Below, piece by piece: positions 1 through 6,125 of a stretch of 40,855 bases of DNA. A model generated the notes under the pieces. It was not told the origin of the DNA and searched no databases. It saw only the letters and a list, made by a program, of their open reading frames with translations. Origin of the DNA: Treponema sp. (GTDB lineage: Bacteria > Spirochaetota > Spirochaetia > Treponematales > Treponemataceae); the NCBI GenBank assembly GCA_024690865.1, contig JAILON010000182.1, positions 1-40,855 on the forward strand, in the 5' to 3' direction. Numbering within the stretch: the stretch's first letter is position 1; each line of letters opens with the position of its first letter. The position numbers were made by a program, and so were the translations under genes.

Positions 1-2645
1 GTTATGGGACCCCGGGCGACAAAGTACTCCCGGTAGAGCTTCACCTGCGGGTAGATGTCCTTGAGTGCCTTCCGGACAAGCTTGATGTCCTTCGTTCCTG
101 CCAGCTCCCGCTCAAAGTCCGTGCGGACTTTCTCGTGCTTGATGAGGGGAATGTCCTTCTCCTCAAGCTTGGCGATGTCCACGGCCTCCTCTCTCTTGAT
201 TTTCCCAAGAAGAGTCTCCTTGGAAAGCTTGCCCTCCGCCCCGTGGTCAGGCTTGAAACTGACGACAATGTGACGTACTTTCTCCTGCAGCTCCATGCGC
301 GGGACGGCCATGGGAGGTACTTCTATCCTGTTTTTCTGGGACCGGGCGTTGAGCGTCGAAATCTCCCTTACCAGCGACGGGTCTATGAGCGCGATTACTG
401 ATGCGTCCAGCGCGTGATGGCGGTGGTCGTAGCGGTTCTTCTTGTATTCGCCGATCTGCTCCTCTTTCAGCTCAAAATGCGCAATCTCCTTGTCGTCTAT
501 CCGGCGCTTGAGGATGGAGTCAATCTCCCACTTGTCGCGCAGCAGTTTGGTCATTCCCCCGTTCACCGTCCACACTTTGTCACAGACGCTATGCAGGTAC
601 CTGAACGCCATCTTTGAAAGGTAGGCGTTGTCCGTCAGCTGACGGGTAATGAAACCGCTATCTTTCTCAAAGCTTTCCATCGCATCGACGGCAAAGCGAC
701 CGCGCTTGACGGGATTCCTGAGCTGGTTGGCCCGCTCAAGGATTCTTGCCCAGCTGTAGCCTGCCGGGCTGGAACCGAATGCCTCGTATGGCGAGCGTTC
801 CTTCTTGAAGGCATTGCAGCTCGCGTGCGCTACGGTCAGGTTTGACTCTGCGTCCAGCAGCGTCCGGCTGTAGGGCAGGATGTGCTCTATTTCGATGTTC
901 TTCGTGAACAGTTCTGCACCGGAAATCGTCTTGCCGCAGTACAGGCACCGCCTGGGCAAACCAGAAGCCCCGAGCTCCTCCCACAGGCGGAACTTCAGGC
1001 GGTCATTGCGGTTGGGATAGGAGATGCCGTAGCCTTCGCGGATGTTCTTGTTCAGTATTTCGTTCCGCTTCCTGTTCTCGTTCTGCTTCCTGACCATCGC
1101 GTCCTTTGCATCACGGCTTGCCTTCAGGTCCCGGGAAAGCTCCACGGCAACCTGCGCTGGCCTCCCGTATTCCTTTATGAGGGCGTTGACGACCGTGCGG
1201 GTCTGGTTGAGCGCGACATGGACTGTCGGGTTGCTGATTTTGCCGTACCTGCGCTCAGGCTTGTCCTCAGGCTCCGAGGGGTTGCCTCCCATTGTGGAGC
1301 CGACGAGAACCTTTCCGTAATAGGGAAGCAGGTCGTATTTCTCCACGCTTTGGTCGTCGTTGTAGCCGAGGACTTGTTTGGCGGTCGTATAGTTGCAGCC
1401 CAGCTCCTCCATCTTGTGAACCAGCCGTTCCGAAACTTCCCTGCAGAGCATTGTCGTTCCGGTCGGGAGCTGAACCTTTACGACGGACTCCTTCTGCTCG
1501 TCGCTGAGGGGGTATTTTGCGAGCATATCGAAGATTTCCTTGTCCTCGTCTGCCATAATGAGCTTTTCCACGATGGCATCCTGCTCTTCAAGAGGCAGCG
1601 TGTCCCAAAGCTCCCCGAAGCGGTTCTTGCTGCGGAGCTTCACTGCGGTCGAGTTTCCGTTCAGGCTTGTCCTGCTCTCGGACTCCAGGTTGAACGTGCA
1701 GGCAGGGGATAATTTCATGGCTTTCCTGAAAGCGTCGAACGTAACCTTGTCTTTCGTGTCCAGCAGGGCAACAAGCGTCTTCTCGTCGTCTTCCGAGAGA
1801 GGAATTTTCTGCCCGCGCTCATTTTGATAATCCATGTTGCGGATTTCCTGAAGCATGCGGAGCCTCTGGGAGCAGGGCATGGCCTTGAACGTGCGCTCCT
1901 TGTCCGCCATGTACTGGCATTTGCCACGCTCCTGCGGCTTCAGCGGCCGCTGGAAGAAAACAGCATCATACAGTGCATCCCAGTCCAGCGTTTTGTAGAA
2001 TGGCTCCTGCACGGCACGTATTGCGTTGAATTCGTCAACGTACATCTGCCTGAGCGGGTAATACGACATCCTCCCCGGGACAAAGCGGATTCCATGGTTC
2101 TTGTCCTGGTTCTTCCATAAGAATTCCCCGAGCGTCCTGCAGCCGGAGTCCTTGACGGACTTTGAAAGCTCATTGCTCATATCGGCCTGGGAAAGCTTTT
2201 CCCCGGACTTTGAGGCGACAGGCTCATCTTTGTCAGTAGCGTCCTTGCGGTTACTCTTGAATCCCCGCCTGACCGAAAGGTTGAACAGGACGCGGGCAAG
2301 CTCATGCGGCTCAAGCTTCTCGTCGAGTGCCTTGATACGGAGCTGGTAGGGATTCAGAAGTTTAAGCTTCCGCGCCTCATCCTTGCCTGCCGGGAACAGG
2401 CCCTGCTCCTGCAAAAGGCGGAACATTGCCCGCCTGCGGAGCTTGCGCCGGTAAATCAGCTTGCGCTGGCCGCGCGCTATTCTCCGTGCCACCGCAAGGG
2501 GTTCTTTTGTCTTGGGGTCGCGCCCGTCCGAGAATATGCGCACCCCCATATCGACAAGCTCGCACGATTCATTCCCGTTGTCCAGGGAATAGACCGCCCA
2601 CCCGATGGAATTAGTTCCCAAATCAAGACCAAGACGATAATTCAT
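1..2645 (-). CDS. cas9: Cas9 RNA-guided endonuclease, type II-C-like (C-terminus cut by window edge)
   Basis: The frame is open from ATG 2645 to the left edge, giving 881 codons. Visible in order: RuvC-I (GLDLGTNSIGWAV, D8), an Arg-rich bridge helix (about residues 55-80), RuvC-II (VAVELSRDL, E502), the HNH domain (EIEHILPYS, H588, followed by ESNL and a CNAFKKE segment; a CLYC pair lies just before it) and RuvC-III (HHALDA, residues 743-748, D747). All catalytic positions are intact. By family knowledge the protein cuts DNA guided by crRNA:tracrRNA. HNH placement near residue 588 and the short REC region match compact II-C enzymes of roughly 1000-1100 residues, so only the PAM-interacting end should be missing. 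The II-C label is inferred from size, because cas1, cas2, any csn2 and the array lie outside. A candidate tracrRNA is divergent at 2766-2886. No Shine-Dalgarno precedes the ATG; a TATAAT box ends 6 nt before it. Confidence 0.96.
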   Translation of the reverse strand, partial: MNYRLGLDLGTNSIGWAVYSLDNGNESCELVDMGVRIFSDGRDPKTKEPLAVARRIARGQRKLIYRRKLRRRAMFRLLQEQGLFPAGKDEARKLKLLNPYQLRIKALDEKLEPHELARVLFNLSVRRGFKSNRKDATDKDEPVASKSGEKLSQADMSNELSKSVKDSGCRTLGEFLWKNQDKNHGIRFVPGRMSYYPLRQMYVDEFNAIRAVQEPFYKTLDWDALYDAVFFQRPLKPQERGKCQYMADKERTFKAMPCSQRLRMLQEIRNMDYQNERGQKIPLSEDDEKTLVALLDTKDKVTFDAFRKAMKLSPACTFNLESESRTSLNGNSTAVKLRSKNRFGELWDTLPLEEQDAIVEKLIMADEDKEIFDMLAKYPLSDEQKESVVKVQLPTGTTMLCREVSERLVHKMEELGCNYTTAKQVLGYNDDQSVEKYDLLPYYGKVLVGSTMGGNPSEPEDKPERRYGKISNPTVHVALNQTRTVVNALIKEYGRPAQVAVELSRDLKASRDAKDAMVRKQNENRKRNEILNKNIREGYGISYPNRNDRLKFRLWEELGASGLPRRCLYCGKTISGAELFTKNIEIEHILPYSRTLLDAESNLTVAHASCNAFKKERSPYEAFGSSPAGYSWARILERANQLRNPVKRGRFAVDAMESFEKDSGFITRQLTDNAYLSKMAFRYLHSVCDKVWTVNGGMTKLLRDKWEIDSILKRRIDDKEIAHFELKEEQIGEYKKNRYDHRHHALDASVIALIDPSLVREISTLNARSQKNRIEVPPMAVPRMELQEKVRHIVVSFKPDHGAEGKLSKETLLGKIKREEAVDIAKLEEKDIPLIKHEKVRTDFERELAGTKDIKLVRKALKDIYPQVKLYREYFVARGPI

Positions 2646-2651
2646 AACATT

Positions 2652-2680
2652 ATTATAACACTTAAACTGGATGTGTGAAA
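2652..2680 (-). promoter_or_regulatory. cas9 promoter, leaderless arrangement
   Basis: On the minus strand TTTCAC (2680-2675), a 17-bp spacer and a perfect TATAAT (2657-2652) precede cas9. Only 6 nt (AATGTT) separate the -10 box from the ATG, so transcription is expected to start at or next to the A of the start codon. Confidence 0.6.
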
Positions 2681-2730
2681 GCAAAATCATAGAGGTAGCC
2701 AGTGTCCATTCCAGGAAGGGGCAAAAAAAT

Positions 2731-2759
2731 TTGACACGCAACCTTGATTGTGGTATAGT
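2731..2759 (+). promoter_or_regulatory. Promoter of the putative tracrRNA
   Basis: Perfect TTGACA (2731-2736), a 17-bp spacer and TATAGT (2754-2759). It drives the non-coding unit divergently from cas9. It is clearly stronger by consensus than the cas9 promoter, as expected for an abundant small RNA. Confidence 0.8.
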
Positions 2760-2765
2760 GAATAT

Positions 2766-2886
2766 ACTGATTAATTTATCTTGTCAACCTGCTAACAAGG
2801 AGCCTTATGGCTCCGCAAAATGCTTTTATATTCATCAGGAATATAAATAGTTCACATGAGAAAAGAGAGCTACGGCTCTCTTTTTG
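2766..2886 (+). ncRNA. Putative tracrRNA
   Basis: A unit of about 120 nt without a convincing ORF sits between a near-consensus promoter and a T-rich terminator, divergent from and directly upstream of cas9. The first ~30 nt (about 2768-2798) are unstructured and would be the anti-repeat, ending in GCTAAC just before the first hairpin. Then come hairpin 1, GGAGCC-TTAT-GGCTCC (2799-2814); hairpin 2, TTTATATTC-ATCAG-GAATATAAA (2825-2847); and hairpin 3, the terminator (2862-2883). An anti-repeat followed by three hairpins is the usual tracrRNA layout. The CRISPR repeat is not in the window, so complementarity cannot be tested. The prediction is a repeat whose 5' end resembles GTTAGCAGGTTGACAAGAT, allowing mismatches and G-U pairs. 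Confidence 0.75.
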
Positions 2887-2892
2887 TTTTTT
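2862..2892 (+). terminator. Intrinsic terminator of the putative tracrRNA
   Basis: Stem AAAGAGAGC (2862-2870), loop TACG, stem GCTCTCTTT (2875-2883), then a T-rich tail to 2892 interrupted by one G. It is also the last tracrRNA hairpin. Confidence 0.85.
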
Positions 2893-3061
2893 AAATTCCC
2901 GACGGACATAGAATCCCAGGATGCGCTCGCACTGGACGTTCTTTATCATGTTCATCTGAGACAGCCGCTTCTCCGTGAATTTCTGGTCGCATGGCACGGT
3001 GAGCGTAATCTCGCGGATTTCCTCGACGCACTTCCGTATTTCCGGCGTGAGGATGCCGCGT
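2893..3061 (-). pseudogene. Possible unidentified gene remnant between birA and the tracrRNA
   Basis: In one minus-strand frame the stretch reads like real protein (for example GILTPEIRKCVEEIREITL, then a segment with NMIKNVQCERILGFYVRRE). It has no ATG start; the first usable in-frame start is a GTG at 2997. Toward lower coordinates the frame continues through the antisense of the tracrRNA unit and stops only at 2776. The family is not recognised. It may be the truncated end of a displaced gene, or a chance open frame. Confidence 0.25.
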
Positions 3062-3064
3062 GGC

Positions 3065-4132
3065 CTATTCGAGCGACAGGGAGACTTCTCCGCTTGTCAG
3101 TTCCCGCTCCGTTCCGTCTGCGGTCTTGACCAGGAGGCCCAGGTTTTTCCCTATTCCCAGGACGCGGGCGGTATAGCGGCTCCGTTCGTCGCCGACGAGG
3201 GGTATGACCGTGACGTTCCTGCCCGTCAGGATGGAGCGGGCGGCGTATTCGTCCCGTATGTTCTCCCCAGCGGTCAGTATGCGGAGGACCTGTGCCATGC
3301 AGGCGGCGAGGAGGCGGGGGCGGGTGACGGAAGCGGCCCTGTCTGCGGGGCAGCCAAGCCGTACGGCTTCGTCCGCCAGCCCCCCGGCCTTTGACGAAAG
3401 CTCTTCGGGGAAGCTGCTTCCCGCCCGGATGTTGATTCCTATGCCGATGACGGCCGCCTGTACTGCCGGGGGGTTCGGGGTGGACCCGTCGTCCGTCGCA
3501 GGGGCCGCGTCGGACGCGGCTGCGGGGGCCCAGCCTTCGGTCAGGATGCCCGAGACCTTCTTGCCACCGACATAGACGTCGTTGACCCATTTGATGCCGC
3601 TCCGTATGCCGTAGAGCGCGTCTACGGCGCGGCATACGGCTACCGCCGCCGCCGCCGTGATCCTGCCGGGGTCAGTCAAGCCCCCCCGGGGAATATAGAT
3701 GAAGCTGAAGTAGATGCCGCTTCCATCCGGCGACCAGAAGCGGCGGCCCACCCGCCCCCGCCCCGCGGTCTGCGAAGCTGCGGCCACGAGCGTGAATGCC
3801 AAGTCCCTGCCCCTGCACGTAAGCCTTCCGCCCGCGTCCAGCAGGGGACCGGAAGAAGCCGGGCCGTCTCCTGCCTGCACCGTGCATGTTGGCAGGCTTT
3901 CCGCGTCCAGCAGGGACAGGAGCCGCGTGTTCGTGCTGTCCGTCTCGTCCAGCAGGGTCACGCGGTCCGCAGGCAGGATGCGGGGACCGTCCAGCCCCAG
4001 CCGTGCGGATTCCTCCGTGAACGCCTCGTAAAAGTTTTTGAGAGTGAAGACGTCCTCCGTTCCGCCGGATTCCGCCTTCGGGGCTGGATCCGTGCAGGAA
4101 CATGGGGATGCCGTCTGTCCGGGGGCTGCCAT
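3065..4132 (-). CDS. birA: Biotin--[acetyl-CoA-carboxylase] ligase
   Basis: This 355-residue protein would activate biotin with ATP and attach it to the biotin carrier lysine of carboxylases in the cytoplasm. Family motifs: DSTN (about residue 65), the adenylate loop GRGRVGR (about 124-130), KWVNDVYVGGKKVSGIL and GIGINI. There is no N-terminal winged-helix domain, so it is a class I, non-repressor ligase. It is longer than usual because of two low-complexity insertions: about 25-30 residues before the GRGR loop and a Pro/Ala/Asp-rich run of about 20 residues after KVSGIL. The ATG at 4132 overlaps the pepF TGA (TGATG), implying translational coupling; a GTG one codon upstream is the alternative start. 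Confidence 0.93.
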   Translation of the reverse strand: MAAPGQTASPCSCTDPAPKAESGGTEDVFTLKNFYEAFTEESARLGLDGPRILPADRVTLLDETDSTNTRLLSLLDAESLPTCTVQAGDGPASSGPLLDAGGRLTCRGRDLAFTLVAAASQTAGRGRVGRRFWSPDGSGIYFSFIYIPRGGLTDPGRITAAAAVAVCRAVDALYGIRSGIKWVNDVYVGGKKVSGILTEGWAPAAASDAAPATDDGSTPNPPAVQAAVIGIGINIRAGSSFPEELSSKAGGLADEAVRLGCPADRAASVTRPRLLAACMAQVLRILTAGENIRDEYAARSILTGRNVTVIPLVGDERSRYTARVLGIGKNLGLLVKTADGTERELTSGEVSLSLE

Positions 4133-5931
4133 CACAGCATCGCGTCCAGCTGGTCCACCAGCGATTTGAAGGTGTCGCAGGCGGCCTGTACCGGCGCGGG
4201 GCTTTCCATGTCCACTCCGGCGACGCGCAGGCTTTCGATCGGGTAGCGGGAGCCGCCCGACTTGAGGAAGTTGAAGTAGTCCTCCCGTTCGGCCGCTCCG
4301 CCTTCGGTCACTCGTTTGGCCAGGGCCAGGGCGGCGGATATGCCGGTGGAGTATTTGTATACGTAGAAGGCATTGTAGAAGTGCGGGATGCGCAGACCCT
4401 CCAGGTCGCTTTCCGCCTCGAACACCATTTCGGGACCGAAGTACTTTTCAAGGAGGCCCCGGTAGATGGAGCGGAGCGTTTCGGTGCTGAGCGGCCTGTC
4501 CTCCTGTTCCACCGCCTCGTGGCAGGCCAGTTCGAATTCGGCGAACATCGTCTGCCGGTGCAGGGTCGCCAGTATGTCAGACGTCCTCGTGGCGATCAGG
4601 TATTTCTTCATGGCCTCGTCCTTTGCGTTCTTCAGCAGGTACTCGAAGACCAGCTCCTCGTTGAATGTGGAGGCTGTTTCGGCTTCGAAGATCGTGTAGT
4701 TGTAGCACATGAAGGAATTGTTGTTGACGGAGTACCATGAGTGCATGGAATGTCCGCCCTCGTGTGCCATCGTGTACACATCGCGCAGGCTCGTGTCCTT
4801 GTAGTTCAGAAGGATGAAGGGGTATCCGTCGTAGCATCCGGACGAGAAGGCACCGCTCCGCTTGCCCTTGTTCTCGTAGCGGTCGCACCAGCCGCCCATC
4901 AGGCCGCCGCACAGCCTGTCGGTGTATTCCGTTCCGAGCGGTGCCATGGCTCCGCGCACGATTTCGACCGCCTCCTCGTAGCTGGTCTTGAAGGCGGGCT
5001 TGGGGGCCAGCGGTACGTACACGTCCCAGTGGCGCAGTTCGTCCAGCTTGAGGACGCGCTTGCGCAGCGAGTAGTACTTGTGCAGGCTGTCCAGGTTGGA
5101 GTTGACCGTCGCGATGAGGTTCCTGTAGACGGTGACGGGCACCTTGTCCTTGTAGAGGGCGGCTTCAAGCGAGGAACCGTAGCCCCTGGCACGGGAGCGG
5201 AAGATGTCGTCCGCGACCGATCCTGCGTAGAGGGCCGCGATGGTGTTGGCATGCGAGGCGAACTGGGCGTAGAACTTGCCGTAGGCCTCTTTCCTGACGG
5301 TCCTGTCGGGGTTCTCCATGAAGTCGCTGTAGGTGCTGTGGGTCAAAGGCATGTCCGTGCCGTCCACCTTTACCGTTCCGAACTCCATGTCCACGTTGGT
5401 CAGGAGGGAGAACGCGTTGGAGGCGGTCTCGCCGCTTTCCATCTGCAGGGCGAGGATCTTTTCCTCCTTTTCGCTCAGGATGTAGGGCTTTATGTGCAGG
5501 GCCTTCTGTATGTATACCCGGTAGGCATCGAAATCTTCTGCCTGTATCCACTTGTGTATCTTTTCATCGGGAATGGCGAGCAGCTCCGGATCCCAAAAGC
5601 TGGTGGCGGCCACGTACTGCGTATATGCCATCAAGGCCCGCTTCTGCATTTCCTGCGCCTTCGCGTCGCCCTGGTCCGCCTCGTGCATCAGGCTGGCGTA
5701 GTGGTGCACCCGCTCCATCACGTGGTCCACCGCCTCAAGCGACTTGAGGGCGTCCAGCAGTTCGTCCGGGCCGTCGGCCAGGTGGCCCCTGTAGGACAGG
5801 ACATTTTCGGTCATGTGGGGAATCCGTTTCAGGTCGGCTTCCCATTCGGCGTTGTCCTCATATAAAACCGTCAGGTCCCACTTGTCGCTGGCGGGAACGT
5901 CTTTTCTCAAGGGTATTTTCTCTTTGCTCAT
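4132..5931 (-). CDS. pepF: Oligoendopeptidase F (M3 metallopeptidase)
   Basis: This 599-residue cytoplasmic zinc peptidase should degrade oligopeptides. The zinc motif is H390-E-G-G-H394, in VYTMAHEGGHSMHSW, with the downstream zinc-ligand glutamate in the FEAETASTFNE segment. Length and layout match bacterial PepF. The ATG at 5931 is chosen because TGGAGG lies just upstream; the frame extends further up (to 5973), but that extension crosses the promoter-like sequence. birA follows with a 1-bp overlap. A TACACT box ends 6 nt before the ATG. Confidence 0.95.
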   Translation of the reverse strand: MSKEKIPLRKDVPASDKWDLTVLYEDNAEWEADLKRIPHMTENVLSYRGHLADGPDELLDALKSLEAVDHVMERVHHYASLMHEADQGDAKAQEMQKRALMAYTQYVAATSFWDPELLAIPDEKIHKWIQAEDFDAYRVYIQKALHIKPYILSEKEEKILALQMESGETASNAFSLLTNVDMEFGTVKVDGTDMPLTHSTYSDFMENPDRTVRKEAYGKFYAQFASHANTIAALYAGSVADDIFRSRARGYGSSLEAALYKDKVPVTVYRNLIATVNSNLDSLHKYYSLRKRVLKLDELRHWDVYVPLAPKPAFKTSYEEAVEIVRGAMAPLGTEYTDRLCGGLMGGWCDRYENKGKRSGAFSSGCYDGYPFILLNYKDTSLRDVYTMAHEGGHSMHSWYSVNNNSFMCYNYTIFEAETASTFNEELVFEYLLKNAKDEAMKKYLIATRTSDILATLHRQTMFAEFELACHEAVEQEDRPLSTETLRSIYRGLLEKYFGPEMVFEAESDLEGLRIPHFYNAFYVYKYSTGISAALALAKRVTEGGAAEREDYFNFLKSGGSRYPIESLRVAGVDMESPAPVQAACDTFKSLVDQLDAML

Positions 5932-5937
5932 GCCTCC

Positions 5938-5967
5938 AGTGTAGCACGAACGGGGGCTGTGGGGCAA
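5938..5967 (-). promoter_or_regulatory. Possible pepF-birA promoter very close to the start codon
   Basis: TTGCCC (5967-5962), an 18-bp spacer and TACACT (5943-5938). The -10 box ends 6 nt before the pepF ATG, and the intervening bases (GGAGGC) also form the Shine-Dalgarno. Use of this promoter would give a leaderless mRNA; an upstream promoter is equally possible. Confidence 0.35.
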
Positions 5968-6051
5968 TTGCACGCACGTGGGCGCCGTGTTTTTTTACGT
6001 GATGCGGCACGGTGCGGACGCCCGACGGGAAGTGGACCGGTGCAGCACCTG

Positions 6052-6080
6052 AAAAAGCACGGCGGCTTTTGCCGCCATGC
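6052..6080 (-). terminator. Intrinsic terminator downstream of the GH115 gene
   Basis: Minus strand: GCATGGCGGC, loop AAAA, GCCGCCGTGC (one T-G wobble), then five Ts. It lies between the GH115 stop and pepF and should end the gntR-GH115 transcript. Confidence 0.8.
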
Positions 6081-6125
6081 TTTTGCAATCTGCCCAGTTT
6101 TCCCTGTTCCGATGGGCCTGCGGAA

